From positions 43,435 to 107,434 of the forward strand of contig NZ_FOKK01000017.1 of NCBI RefSeq assembly GCF_900112005.1: a DNA stretch of 64,000 nucleotides, in the 5' to 3' direction. A program made the position numbers and the translations under genes. This document shows, in pieces, positions 44,724 to 54,280 of the stretch. This DNA is from Algoriphagus aquimarinus (GTDB taxonomy: Bacteria > Bacteroidota > Bacteroidia > Cytophagales > Cyclobacteriaceae). Every line of letters begins with the position of its first letter. The stretch's first letter is position 1. The notes under the pieces were generated by a model. The model was not told the origin of the DNA and did not search any database. It saw only the letters and a program-made list of their open reading frames with translations.

Positions 44724-44982
44724 TTGATTTTTTCTGGTCGATTGAATGAGGAGAAAATAGCACCAATCAGAGATCTGTGGAAAAGCAAAATTGTACTCAA
44801 AGGAGTTACCTCGGATGCAGATGCTGAGAAGGCGATTCGACTGGGATTGGATGGAATTATTGTATCCAATCACGGAGGGCGACCATGCAATCGGCATGTT
44901 GAAAACCCAATTGCAGCAAGTGATGGAACAGGTGTGCTGTATGGAGGTCGGGGATTTTAGGGATACACTGGCCAAATTCTAA
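44724..44982 (+). pseudogene. Remnant of an L-lactate dehydrogenase (LldD-type, alpha-hydroxy acid oxidase family)
   Basis: From the TTG at 44724, one frame reads a piece of the FMN barrel ([20 protein letters not shown], then [19 protein letters not shown]). Just after NHGGR, the +2 frame continues with [20 protein letters not shown] and [13 protein letters not shown], which matches the family's C-terminal helices. The segment between, and about three-quarters of the N-terminal protein, are missing. So this is a fragment with an internal deletion and frame change inside the bases around 44876-44892. Family members are ~380 residues. It directly follows the fucose pathway, whose product would be L-lactate. 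Confidence 0.82.
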
Positions 44983-45011
44983 GAACAGGTACCTTCAAAA
45001 GATGGTGCTTC

Positions 45012-45049
45012 ATAAAACTCCATGATCTTCATTGATCATGGAGTTTTAT
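45012..45049 (+). terminator. Strong hairpin terminator after the fucose-catabolism operon
   Basis: A perfect 16-bp stem (ATAAAACTCCATGATC, 45012-45027, with its complement at 45034-45049) and a 6-base loop, followed by a T-rich TTTTA tract. It separates the intracellular pathway genes from the sulfatase operon. Symmetric A/T flanks could allow action on both strands. Confidence 0.88.
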
Positions 45050-45165
45050 TTTATGAAATCTACCAAATGCAACAGTGGTTCTGCTGTGGTGAAATAATAT
45101 TAAGGCGAAAATACTTATCCCTGACTTCTATGAAATTAAACTACTCTATGCGAGAAATAGGTTTT

Positions 45166-45183
45166 TGTGCACAGGTGTGTACA
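45166..45183. promoter_or_regulatory. Probable LacI-family operator 2 (sulfatase operon)
   Basis: TGTGCACAGGTGTGTACA shares the 12-base core TGCACAGGTGTG (45168-45179) with the sites at 40502-40519 (reverse strand) and 59051-59068. It is an imperfect palindrome lying about 110 bases before the first sulfatase start, a suitable distance for control of that operon. Confidence 0.8.
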
Positions 45184-45291
45184 TGTTAAAACAGGTAATT
45201 GTATTTGTTGTTAATCCTCATTTGGTAGCTTAGTAATCGATTGCGGACGTGATTTTGAAAGCAATTAATAATTAACCCAAAATAAAACCAA

Positions 45292-47079
45292 ATGAAAAAC
45301 CTGTTTAGACCGCTAGTCATTCTAATAGGATTAGCTATGACGATTCAGAGTGAAGTATTTGCTCAACAAAAACCCAACGTCATTTTTGTGATCACAGATG
45401 ATCAGGGAATGGGTGACCTGGGGTCAATGGGGAATAAAATTATCAAAACCCCCAACCTTGATGCTTTTCATGAGGATGCTGTGAGGTTTACCAATTATCA
45501 TGTTTCTACCACTTGTGCTCCTTCCAGAGGTGCTATCATGACAGGTAGATATACCAATAGACTCAATGTTTTTCACACGATCAGCGGTCGTTCTTTGTTG
45601 TATGAAGATGAAGTGATCCTGCCGCAGATTTTTGCTCAAAATGGCTACACCAATGGCATGTTTGGCAAGTGGCACTTAGGTGATAATTATCCATTTCGTC
45701 CGGAAGATAGAGGATTTCATGAGGTAGTTCGGCACGGTGGCGGTGGAATCGCTCAAGGCCCTGATTACTGGGACAATGATTACTTCGATGATACCTATTG
45801 GCACAATGGGGAGCTTGAGAAATACGAAGGCTACTGTACCGATGTGTTCTTTAATGAGGCGATGGACTTTATTGAAGAAAACAAAGAAAAACCATTTTTC
45901 GCTTATATAGCCACCAATGCGCCACATGGCCCACTTAACGTGCCTGAGGAATATTACAATTTATATAAGGATTTAAGCGAAGAGGAGCTGCCTGATAATT
46001 TCAAGCGCTTTTACGGTATGATTACTAATATTGACGACAACTTTAAGCGCTTGCAGCAAAAGCTGGAAGAACTCAATCTGACTGATAATACGATCCTGAT
46101 TTTTACTACAGATAATGGTACAGCAGGTGGAAATAAAATATATGATGGTGGTTTGAGAGGTTCTAAAGGAAGTGTTTACGAGGGTGGTCATCGTGTGCCT
46201 TTATTTATTCGCTGGCCTGATGGACAGTTGACAGGAGGTAAAGACATTGATAAGTTGGTAGCCCATTATGATTTACTACCTACGTTTGTGGATTTACTTG
46301 GATTTGATTTCAGCCCGGTAAAACCTCTTGATGGAACTAGCCTCAAGCCGTTGCTTACCAATAGTGCTAAGTCGTGGCCAAACAGAGTCCTTTACGTGGA
46401 TACTCAGCGACTACAAAACCTGAACAAATACAAAGATTACTCAGTGATGGACGATCGATGGAGATTGGTCAATGGTAAAGAATTGTATGACATGGAAAAT
46501 GATAAAATTCAATCCAAAAATGTCATCGCCCAGAATCCATTGGTGGCAGAGAAACTAGCTCTAGGCTACGAAAAATGGTGGGAATCCATCATGGGTGAAA
46601 ATCCAAATGAGCGGTATGCGTACATTAAAGTGGGGTCGAGCAAAGAGAACCCTAGCCGTATTTCTGCTCACGATATGTTGACAGGAAAGCATGAAAGTTC
46701 ATGGCATCAGAATGGAGCTATTACAGCTTCTCAGGTGACTGGAAGATGGAAAATCGAATTTGTAGAGGATGGTGAATATGCTATTACACTTCGAAGATTT
46801 CCTAGAGAAAGCGGCTTGGCAATCAATGCGACTTTCCCTTCTCAAAAGAAAACCATAGAACTGGAAAGCGATAAGCCTGCAAGTGTTAAAGATGATTTTG
46901 AAAAAGCTTACCTATATGTTGCTAATTTGGAGAAATCCGAAAGTATTCAGAAAGACCAGGAAGAAGTCACGTTTACAGGACAAATCTCTGCAGGCAAGTA
47001 TGACATGGAAGCTCAACTTATTGACGCAGACAAGAGAGTATATCCAGCTTACTACATCTATATAGAAAAGTTGAAATAA
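45292..47079 (+). CDS. Exported sulfatase (formylglycine type) with extra C-terminal domain
   Basis: A 595-residue enzyme with a signal peptide (cleavage near residue 25, VFAQQ). The alkaline-phosphatase-like sulfatase domain has VIFVITDDQGMGDLGSMG for the calcium site. The maturation motif is CAPSR with Cys75, which would become formylglycine, followed by GAIMTGR. GKWHLGDNYPFRPEDRGFHE and FTTDNGTAGG follow. The last ~140 residues (from about 455) look like an added beta domain (ISAGKYDMEAQLIDADKRVY). It probably removes sulfate esters from a fucose-containing polysaccharide in the periplasm. It is the first gene after operator 2. Its exact S1 subfamily cannot be fixed by eye. Confidence 0.92.
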   Translation: MKNLFRPLVILIGLAMTIQSEVFAQQKPNVIFVITDDQGMGDLGSMGNKIIKTPNLDAFHEDAVRFTNYHVSTTCAPSRGAIMTGRYTNRLNVFHTISGRSLLYEDEVILPQIFAQNGYTNGMFGKWHLGDNYPFRPEDRGFHEVVRHGGGGIAQGPDYWDNDYFDDTYWHNGELEKYEGYCTDVFFNEAMDFIEENKEKPFFAYIATNAPHGPLNVPEEYYNLYKDLSEEELPDNFKRFYGMITNIDDNFKRLQQKLEELNLTDNTILIFTTDNGTAGGNKIYDGGLRGSKGSVYEGGHRVPLFIRWPDGQLTGGKDIDKLVAHYDLLPTFVDLLGFDFSPVKPLDGTSLKPLLTNSAKSWPNRVLYVDTQRLQNLNKYKDYSVMDDRWRLVNGKELYDMENDKIQSKNVIAQNPLVAEKLALGYEKWWESIMGENPNERYAYIKVGSSKENPSRISAHDMLTGKHESSWHQNGAITASQVTGRWKIEFVEDGEYAITLRRFPRESGLAINATFPSQKKTIELESDKPASVKDDFEKAYLYVANLEKSESIQKDQEEVTFTGQISAGKYDMEAQLIDADKRVYPAYYIYIEKLK

Positions 47080-47227
47080 TTCATATTGCCCTATTGACGA
47101 ATACTTAAAATGCTGAAAAGGATTGCAGCTGCTGTTTAGGTGCTAGATTCTTTGTATTCACAAAAGGTGCTTCATAGAATCATTGCCTTTAAATCGATTT
47201 CCAGCAAGAAGTTAGATTCCAGATAAT

Positions 47228-48868
47228 ATGAATAACTCTAGAACCAATAAACCTGCTTTTCTAATTCATTTGCTAGTGGTTACCCTGCTTTTTTTATTCC
47301 AAAAAGTAGACGCACAGGAAACAAAAAGACCCAATATAGTAGTGGTTTTAGCCGATGATATGCGCTGGGATTACCTTGGAGCCATGGGTGCAAATGACAT
47401 CATTCAAACTCCTAATCTGGATAAATTGGCAGCTGAAGGAACCTTGTTTAGTAATGCATTTGTGACATCTGCTATTTGCACGCCGAGTAGAACTTCCATA
47501 CTCACGGGTATGTATGAGCGAAAACATGGAGTCACCTTTGGGTCAAATTCCGTAATGACCGAAGAGGCTTGGGGCAATACTTATCCCATGCTTCTTCGTA
47601 AAAGCGGCTACTATACTGGTTGGGTCGGGAAAAACCACACGCCAATAGGGAAAACTGATAAAGGCTTGGGCTACTCAAGTGGTATAATGGAGGAGTCTTT
47701 TGACTATTGGAGAGCAGGCCATGGACATCTTAGTTTTTACCCTAAGAATGTCCATGAGATTTTCAGTGACGCCAAAGCCGATAATCAGATCGACATTATT
47801 CAAGAAGCAATAGATGAGTTTTTGAGTGTGGATGAGGCCATGGAGACCTCCAAAAGTTTCCTGAGAACCCGTCCTGAAGATCAACCCTTTTGCCTGCTGA
47901 TCAACTTTAACGTCCCTCATAGCAACAGCACCAACAGCATGAAGCAGTTACCAAGTGATCCAGCGCTCTATCGCACTGGCTATAGAGATCAACTGGATCA
48001 ATTGATTCTACCTACTAATTATATTCCTTTTGATTCCATCCAATCGCCTAAGCTTCCTATCAACGTGTACAGCGGAGAATATCTACCGAGTTACGATTGG
48101 GTGAAGTCTAAAGAATCACTAAATGAAAATCAGATAAGAACCCTGGAGACTGTTACGGGAATGGATCAGGTGGTGGGAAATATAATCCAGGAATTGGAAG
48201 CTCAAGGAGTTCTCGATAATACCATCATAGTCTTTACCTCTGATCATGGCATTTTGCATGGAGAATTTGGACTTGGAGGAAAGACCTTGCTCTACGACGT
48301 GGATTTGAAAGTTCCTTTGGTCATCTATGCTCCGGGCTTGGATCAGCAAGAAGTAGTGGATGAGTTGAGTCTGAATATTGACCTTGGACCAACCTTGCTA
48401 GATATGGCAGGAGTGGAGATTCCTGAGGAAATGCAGGGGAAAAGTTTGAAGCCTCTGATCGAGAATAAAAACGTCGCATGGAGAACAGATTTTTTTAGTG
48501 AAAACATGTTCATGGAGCAAAACTACCCACGCAGCGAGGCAGTTCGGACGAAGGATTGGAAATACATTCGGTACTTCAGCAAGGATGAAGATCAGCATCA
48601 TATCCTTTCCCTGATCTCAACAATCTTAGGTGAGGAGCCTATTTACGAGGAGCTTTATGATCTGAAAAATGATCCGAACGAAGTGAACAATTTGGCAAAT
48701 AAACCAGGTTCGCAGGAGCTAATGGAGATGTTCAGGAAAAGATGTGCGGAACTGCTGAAGAAAGCTAAAGAAGACAACGAATTGCCTAACACCTATATCA
48801 GCAATTTTGTTGATGAGGAATTTAAAGCAAGTGTTCGGCAGGTTTACAAAAATCTTAAGCTTGATTAA
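47228..48868 (+). CDS. Exported sulfatase (formylglycine type)
   Basis: A 546-residue sulfatase with a signal peptide (cleavage near residue 30, VDAQE). Metal-site IVVVLADDMRWDYLGAMG, maturation motif CTPSR with Cys84 followed by TSILTGMYERKHGV, and FTSDHGILHGEFGLGGKTLL are all present. The C-terminal part (RTKDWKYIRYF, ELYDLKNDPNEVNNLA) is typical of S1 sulfatases. It is distinct in sequence from the sulfatases on either side, which suggests a different sulfate position. A 148-base gap precedes it, with no terminator seen. Confidence 0.92.
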   Translation: MNNSRTNKPAFLIHLLVVTLLFLFQKVDAQETKRPNIVVVLADDMRWDYLGAMGANDIIQTPNLDKLAAEGTLFSNAFVTSAICTPSRTSILTGMYERKHGVTFGSNSVMTEEAWGNTYPMLLRKSGYYTGWVGKNHTPIGKTDKGLGYSSGIMEESFDYWRAGHGHLSFYPKNVHEIFSDAKADNQIDIIQEAIDEFLSVDEAMETSKSFLRTRPEDQPFCLLINFNVPHSNSTNSMKQLPSDPALYRTGYRDQLDQLILPTNYIPFDSIQSPKLPINVYSGEYLPSYDWVKSKESLNENQIRTLETVTGMDQVVGNIIQELEAQGVLDNTIIVFTSDHGILHGEFGLGGKTLLYDVDLKVPLVIYAPGLDQQEVVDELSLNIDLGPTLLDMAGVEIPEEMQGKSLKPLIENKNVAWRTDFFSENMFMEQNYPRSEAVRTKDWKYIRYFSKDEDQHHILSLISTILGEEPIYEELYDLKNDPNEVNNLANKPGSQELMEMFRKRCAELLKKAKEDNELPNTYISNFVDEEFKASVRQVYKNLKLD

Positions 48869-48876
48869 TACCAGCT

Positions 48877-48898
48877 TGCTTGAAGTTTATTTCAAGCA
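48877..48898 (+). other. Intercistronic hairpin between sulfatase and fucosidase genes
   Basis: TGCTTGAA/TTCAAGCA forms an 8-bp stem with a 6-base loop nine bases after the sulfatase stop. There is no T run, so it may stabilise or process the operon mRNA rather than terminate it. Confidence 0.4.
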
Positions 48899-49014
48899 TT
48901 ATGCTTCATATAACCCTATACAGCAGGACAATTTGTGGGTTAATAAGGGCTTCATTTGATTGAGTGGCTATTGAGCAAGATTAGCAAGTGGTTAGTTAAG
49001 ATAATAAGCAATAC

Positions 49015-50805
49015 ATGAATATTCTAAAATATGGCCTGACAGTCCTCAGCTTTACGGCAGCTTTAAACCTCGCTGCCCAGGATAAGAAATCCGAAAGCAT
49101 GGACGAAATGTGGGGCGCTCAAAAGATGGTGACACGGGCGGATAAGGGGGAGATGGCTGCTTTGTTTGATGATGGCAATTATTCCATGTTTATCCATTGG
49201 GGTCTCTATTCCAATATTGCAAACAAGTGGAAGGATACCACCTACTATGGCATCAGTGAATGGATCATGAATCCCCGGCGGGCAGGCATCCCAGTGGACG
49301 AATACATGGCCGAAGCCAAAAACTTCAATCCAGTAAATTTTGATGCGAAGGCTATAGCCCAACTCGCAAAAGATGCCGGAATGAAATACATCGTCGTCAC
49401 CAGCAAACACCACGACGGATTTGCGATGTACGACTCCAAAAGTAACGATTTCAATATTGTTAAAGCCACCCCTTTTGCCCGTGACCCGATGAAGGAATTG
49501 GCTCAGGCCTGCAAGGAACTAGGTCTTGGGTTTGGCTTTTACTATTCGCATAATCAGGACTGGACTTTCCCCGGAGGAAATGGCGGACCTAAAGTCAATG
49601 AAAAAGGTGAAGAGGTAGGATTCGATTACTATTTCAGAGAAAAGTGCTTGCCTCAGGTAGAGGAGATCACCACTCAGTACGGAGATATTGCCATGGTTTG
49701 GTTTGATACACCAGGTAATATGGAAAAGAAATATGTGGAGGAATTGGTGAATGTGGTGAGGAAAAATCAGCCAAATGCCATGATTTCCGGCCGTGCAGGT
49801 CATAATCTGGGAGATTATCTTTCTCTGGGTGATATGAATATTCCGGTGAAAAATGTTCCCGGTCTCTGGGAAACAGTGGATGTAACCAATGATTCATGGG
49901 GATACGCATGGTATGATGAAAATTGGAAAAGCCCTAAGCGCATCCTTAAATCCGCTATTTCCACTGTAGCACGAGGAGGAACTTACATGCTGAACGTAGG
50001 TCCAAAGCCAGATGGTACTATTCCTGATGAAGCTCAAAACAGCTTTCGAGGTGCTGGAGAATGGATAGAATCATATCCTCAGTTAATTTATGCAGCTGAT
50101 CCATCTCCATGGGGACGTGAACTTCCTTGGGGAGATGCTACAGAAACCAATGGAAAACTGAACCTTGCTATATATGACTGGCCTATCGATGGGCAAATAG
50201 TTCTGCCTGGTTTAAAGAATAAAATCAAATCAGCCGGTCTTTGGGTGGATGGGAAATTGCAGGCTGTCAAAACCGTAAATAACGGATCTTGGACTTCCAT
50301 TACACTTCCAGCAAATAGACCTGACAAACTGATTTCTGTAATTGAAATTGAAGTAGAAGGGGAGCTTTCTATAGATCAATCCCTCAGCATAGATCCATAT
50401 TACTCAACTATGTTATCTGCAGCTTTTGCTAAGGGTGATGGAGCTACGGTAAAGGAAAAGAGATGGATGGAGAAATTTGGAGAATGGAAGCATATTTCCC
50501 AAGCTCAGGACTTTACTGAAGGTGGAAAAGTAACTTGGGAAGTGGATGTGTTGGAGCCGGGCTATTATCAGGTGGACTTAAATTATGCCGGAGACAGCAG
50601 ATTGGTTTGGCGAGTGACCAACTCTGAAGGTGATTTGGTGCAAAATGAGCAAAATGCCTCTCACGTGTATCATTACTATGAAATGGGGCTACTTAAGTTT
50701 GAGAAAGCCGGAAAACATACGGTCTCGGTAGAAGTGAAAGAGGGCGATATCAAAAGCGCAAGCCTGAAAGAAATCAGGTTCACACCATTATCGATTTTAG
50801 ATTAG
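49015..50805 (+). CDS. Alpha-L-fucosidase, GH29 family
   Basis: A 596-residue exported enzyme with a signal peptide (cleavage near residue 21, NLAAQ). GH29 signatures: YSMFIHWGLYSNIANKW, MKYIVVTSKHHDGFAMYDSK, LGFGFYYSHNQDWTFPGG, and the nucleophile strand MVWFDTPGN, with Asp231 as candidate nucleophile. After the barrel (to about 350) comes a beta-sandwich and a further C-terminal domain (TWEVDVLEPGYYQVDLNY) that may bind carbohydrate. It would release L-fucose from glycans, feeding the intracellular fucose pathway. It sits between sulfatase genes, in keeping with a sulfated, fucose-rich substrate. Confidence 0.94.
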   Translation: MNILKYGLTVLSFTAALNLAAQDKKSESMDEMWGAQKMVTRADKGEMAALFDDGNYSMFIHWGLYSNIANKWKDTTYYGISEWIMNPRRAGIPVDEYMAEAKNFNPVNFDAKAIAQLAKDAGMKYIVVTSKHHDGFAMYDSKSNDFNIVKATPFARDPMKELAQACKELGLGFGFYYSHNQDWTFPGGNGGPKVNEKGEEVGFDYYFREKCLPQVEEITTQYGDIAMVWFDTPGNMEKKYVEELVNVVRKNQPNAMISGRAGHNLGDYLSLGDMNIPVKNVPGLWETVDVTNDSWGYAWYDENWKSPKRILKSAISTVARGGTYMLNVGPKPDGTIPDEAQNSFRGAGEWIESYPQLIYAADPSPWGRELPWGDATETNGKLNLAIYDWPIDGQIVLPGLKNKIKSAGLWVDGKLQAVKTVNNGSWTSITLPANRPDKLISVIEIEVEGELSIDQSLSIDPYYSTMLSAAFAKGDGATVKEKRWMEKFGEWKHISQAQDFTEGGKVTWEVDVLEPGYYQVDLNYAGDSRLVWRVTNSEGDLVQNEQNASHVYHYYEMGLLKFEKAGKHTVSVEVKEGDIKSASLKEIRFTPLSILD

Positions 50806-50857
50806 TCCTTGAACATGGCTTCACAAACTTTTAGAATCTAAAGAAGAATTTAGCATC

Positions 50858-52285
50858 ATGAAAAACTCCTTTCTACCGTCTTTCACTTTTCCTCAATTTC
50901 CGAGCCTTCCAAAAGCTCTCGTAGGAGGATTGCTCTTCCTAGGATTTTCTTGCCAAGCTCCAAAAACTGAAGAAAGCACAGTAGTGTCAGATGATCGCCC
51001 AAATATCATTTTCATCTTCGCGGATGATTGGGGTTATGGAGATTTGGGCGCATACGGAGCTACTGAAGTAAAGACTCCGAACCTTGACAAATTGGCCGAA
51101 CAAGGAACCAAATTCACACAGTTTCATGTGACCAGTGGTGTATGTTCTCCAAGTCGGAGTTCTGTGATTACAGGACATTTTCCAGCAAGGCATCGAGTAC
51201 ATGGACACTTTGCCGGGAATGAACCCAATGCGAAGCGGAATATGCCTAACTGGCTGGACGAAAATCTGCCAGTTTACATGCCTCAGGTAATGCAGGATGC
51301 CGGATACACTACAGCTCATTTTGGCAAGTGGCACTTAGGTGGAGGCGGATTACCTCACGGTGATTTATCCGCTCCCGAACCAAAGGCGTATGGCTACGAT
51401 GAAACCCGTGTTTGGAATGGCAATGGGCCAACCTGGAAAGGCGACCAATTGTGGCCAACTACCCGCTACATGGATGATGACAGTACTTGGGTGCACAGTT
51501 CAAGTAGAATCGTGGTAGATGTGACCATCGATTTTCTCGAGAGAAATAAGGATAAAGGATCACCAATGTTTGTGAATCTTTGGCTGAAAGATCCGCATAC
51601 GCCACTTTGGCCAACGGATGAGCAAAAAGCTCCTTATTCAGGGATGGGGCCAGATAAGGAAGTTTATTTCGGAGTGCTTACGGATGCTGACAGACATATT
51701 GGTCGCTTGATGGCAGCATTGGAAGAGATGGGCTTAGATGATAATACCATCGTGATTTTTAGTAGTGACAATGGTCCTGCCGCATATGGACCATCCTTAA
51801 CAGCGGGTTTGACTGGAGGATTGAGAGGCAGAAAAGTAGATATTTTTGAAGGCGGCGTGAATGTTCCCTTCATTGTGAGGTGGCCAGGAAAAGTAGATGC
51901 TGGCAAAGTTGATAGTACAAGTGTGCTTTCCACAGTAGACTTACTTCCTACATTTGCTGCTTTGGCTCATAAAGACTTGCCTTCAGATTACCAAGTTGAT
52001 GGAGAAAACATCATATCAATTTTCGATAACAAGACTTTCAATAGAACAAAACCACTTTTCTGGGAATGGAGATTTGCGGTAGCTGACCGTCCAAATGGCT
52101 GGGTTTCGGCAGCAGTTCGAGATGGGGAATGGAAGCTTATGTCCGATGAAAAACGCGGGAGAGTTGAGCTTTATAACATTAAAGATGATCGCGCTGAGTC
52201 CATTGATGTTGCTGCTGCTAATCCAGAGAAAGTAACACAGCTTTTGGCAATGTGGGATCAATGGAAATCCGAATTGCCGGAATAA
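50858..52285 (+). CDS. Sulfatase lipoprotein (formylglycine type)
   Basis: A 475-residue sulfatase. The signal segment ends in a lipobox-like LFLGFSC (Cys32), so it is probably a lipoprotein. The domain begins IIFIFADDWGYGDLGAYG. The maturation motif is CSPSR with Cys96, followed by SSVITGHFPARHRVH. Then come TAHFGKWHLGGGG, FVNLWLKDPHTPLWPTDEQ and FSSDNGPAAYG. It closes with VRDGEWKLMSD and YNIKDDRAESIDV. It is the third sulfatase in this operon, 52 bases after the fucosidase. Substrate regiospecificity cannot be read from sequence alone. Confidence 0.93.
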   Translation: MKNSFLPSFTFPQFPSLPKALVGGLLFLGFSCQAPKTEESTVVSDDRPNIIFIFADDWGYGDLGAYGATEVKTPNLDKLAEQGTKFTQFHVTSGVCSPSRSSVITGHFPARHRVHGHFAGNEPNAKRNMPNWLDENLPVYMPQVMQDAGYTTAHFGKWHLGGGGLPHGDLSAPEPKAYGYDETRVWNGNGPTWKGDQLWPTTRYMDDDSTWVHSSSRIVVDVTIDFLERNKDKGSPMFVNLWLKDPHTPLWPTDEQKAPYSGMGPDKEVYFGVLTDADRHIGRLMAALEEMGLDDNTIVIFSSDNGPAAYGPSLTAGLTGGLRGRKVDIFEGGVNVPFIVRWPGKVDAGKVDSTSVLSTVDLLPTFAALAHKDLPSDYQVDGENIISIFDNKTFNRTKPLFWEWRFAVADRPNGWVSAAVRDGEWKLMSDEKRGRVELYNIKDDRAESIDVAAANPEKVTQLLAMWDQWKSELPE

Positions 52286-52341
52286 TTGAGTAATTGAATT
52301 AGTTAAATCAGAGGTGAATAAAAAGGAAGAAGCGTAGCCAT

Positions 52342-54246
52342 ATGTATAAAATGATCAACATCGAATTGAGGTTAATCTTATTTTTCTTTATGCTTTTCAA
52401 TGTTGCAAATGCACAAAGCCTTTTCATAGTAAGTTCTCCTGATGGAAATCTACAAGTGCAACTTTCAGAAGTGGGAGAGGCAGTGAATTATCAAGTGTTT
52501 TGGAATGGGGAAGCAGTCGTCAATTCCTCTGAAATATCAATCTTACCCAGCACTGCATCTAAAATCCAAGGTTCGGCTACAAGCACGAAAAATGAAACTT
52601 GGAAACCAGTCTGGGGGCAGTTTAGTGAAATCACCGACCATTACAATGAGTTGACATTGGATATAGCTTTAGGTGAAGTTTCGGCTAAGTTAATTGCGCG
52701 AGTGTATGATCATGGACTTGGCTTCAGGTATGAACTGATGGGATTGAAAGCTGGCGCGGAGGTCACCTTGTACTGTGAGTATAAGTTAGATGGTAATGAT
52801 ATCCTCTATTTTCCTTCAGGTGAAAATCCTCCAGTTGGACCTTTGGCAATCAATGAATTGGTAACGTCAGATGAAACACCTAAGCTACGCATGCCTATAG
52901 TTGTGGAGACCAAAAAGCCCTACCTGTCTATCTTAGAATCTGATCTGTTTTCAGCGCCAGGGTTTGATGTAATAAGCTTATCTTATGATCAAAATAGGTC
53001 TGCAATTGTCTCTTCCAACACAGCTCAAGTGACAGAAGAAAAATTAGTAACTCCATGGAGAGTTATTTTGGTGAATGACCAAATAGGTGATTTGGTTACC
53101 AACACCGTTACACTCAACCTCGCCGCGCCCAATCAGATTGAGGATCCTTCGTGGATCAAACCCGGAAAAACGCTGTGGGATTGGCGGGTTCATGGGTATA
53201 CCGCCTCGGATGGTTTTACCTATGGAATCAATACCGAAAGCTATTTGCGTTTTATTGATTTTGCTGCTGAAATGGACATAGAGTATTTCCTAATAGATGA
53301 TTCCTGGTATGACAAGGTGACACCAGGAAAATTTGAATTATCAGAAAAACTGGATCTTCAGAAAGTAATTACATATGCCGCAGAGAAAGATGTGGAGTTG
53401 ATGCTTTATTACGATAGAAGACACGGGGAATATGGTGATGAGAAGCTATTTGAGTATTATAAATCCTTAGGAATGAAGGGAATCAAATATGGCTTTATGG
53501 GACAAAATGTTCCCTTTAGCAGAGATGCAATTGCTTCCAGTGCGGAGAGCGAACTCCTCATTGATTTCCATGATAGTCCGGTGCCTTTTACGGGTGTTGA
53601 GCGAACACTTCCTAATGCGATTACCAAGGAATATTGCCATGCCCAGCAGGATTCACGAAAGGCATTTACTCCAGAGACTTTTATCAAAATGGCTTTGATT
53701 AACGCCATTCAAGGTCCTTTGGATATGAACAACGGGAATTTTGATCTCTCTGGAATCAATCGGGGAGATCGGGAGAAAGGACCTAAGATTACTAATTCTT
53801 ACATTTCCACGGTGGTTTCAGAAGCTGCAAGGACCTTGATCATCCACAGTGGTTTGGTTTGTATTCCTGATGCTCCTGAGGAATATAGGGAGAAGGCAGA
53901 CTTGTTTGAGTTTATCCAAAAGCAGCCAGTAGGCAAATGGGATGAAAGCATGATACTAGACGCCAAGATGGGCGAGTATATTTCTACTGCGAGACGGCAG
54001 GGCGATAGTTGGTTTGTGGGATCTGTACATGATCAGCAGGGCGGTACATTGGATATAGCACTTGATTTCCTTCAGCCAGGAAAAGAATATCAGATCACTT
54101 ACTATGAAGATACCGATGCAACCCACGGGGAAACTAATCCAGAGGCATATCAGATAAGATCCGGTCAGGTGAAAAATGGAGATGTAGTCCATGCTAAAAT
54201 GGCTCCGGGCGGGGGACATTGTATGTGGATAAGAATGGTAGAATGA
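52342..54246 (+). CDS. GH97-family glycoside hydrolase (alpha-glycosidase)
   Basis: A 634-residue exported enzyme with a signal peptide (FNVANAQS, about residue 25). The N-terminal beta-sandwich opens SSPDGNLQVQLSEVGEAVNY and the barrel contains YFLIDDSWYD, GMKGIKYGFMG and PFTGVERTLPNAITKEY. GH97 has inverting alpha-glucosidases (SusB type) and retaining alpha-galactosidases. The LLIDFHDSP stretch, with Asp408, resembles the retaining group's nucleophile strand, so an alpha-galactosidase-like activity is favoured but not secure. C-terminal beta domain (GGTLDIALDFLQPGKEYQIT). It lies between a sulfatase and a DUF6786-like lipoprotein gene. Confidence 0.88.
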   Translation: MYKMINIELRLILFFFMLFNVANAQSLFIVSSPDGNLQVQLSEVGEAVNYQVFWNGEAVVNSSEISILPSTASKIQGSATSTKNETWKPVWGQFSEITDHYNELTLDIALGEVSAKLIARVYDHGLGFRYELMGLKAGAEVTLYCEYKLDGNDILYFPSGENPPVGPLAINELVTSDETPKLRMPIVVETKKPYLSILESDLFSAPGFDVISLSYDQNRSAIVSSNTAQVTEEKLVTPWRVILVNDQIGDLVTNTVTLNLAAPNQIEDPSWIKPGKTLWDWRVHGYTASDGFTYGINTESYLRFIDFAAEMDIEYFLIDDSWYDKVTPGKFELSEKLDLQKVITYAAEKDVELMLYYDRRHGEYGDEKLFEYYKSLGMKGIKYGFMGQNVPFSRDAIASSAESELLIDFHDSPVPFTGVERTLPNAITKEYCHAQQDSRKAFTPETFIKMALINAIQGPLDMNNGNFDLSGINRGDREKGPKITNSYISTVVSEAARTLIIHSGLVCIPDAPEEYREKADLFEFIQKQPVGKWDESMILDAKMGEYISTARRQGDSWFVGSVHDQQGGTLDIALDFLQPGKEYQITYYEDTDATHGETNPEAYQIRSGQVKNGDVVHAKMAPGGGHCMWIRMVE

Positions 54247-54280
54247 AAGTGATGACTATACTAAAAGTATAAAATACAGG

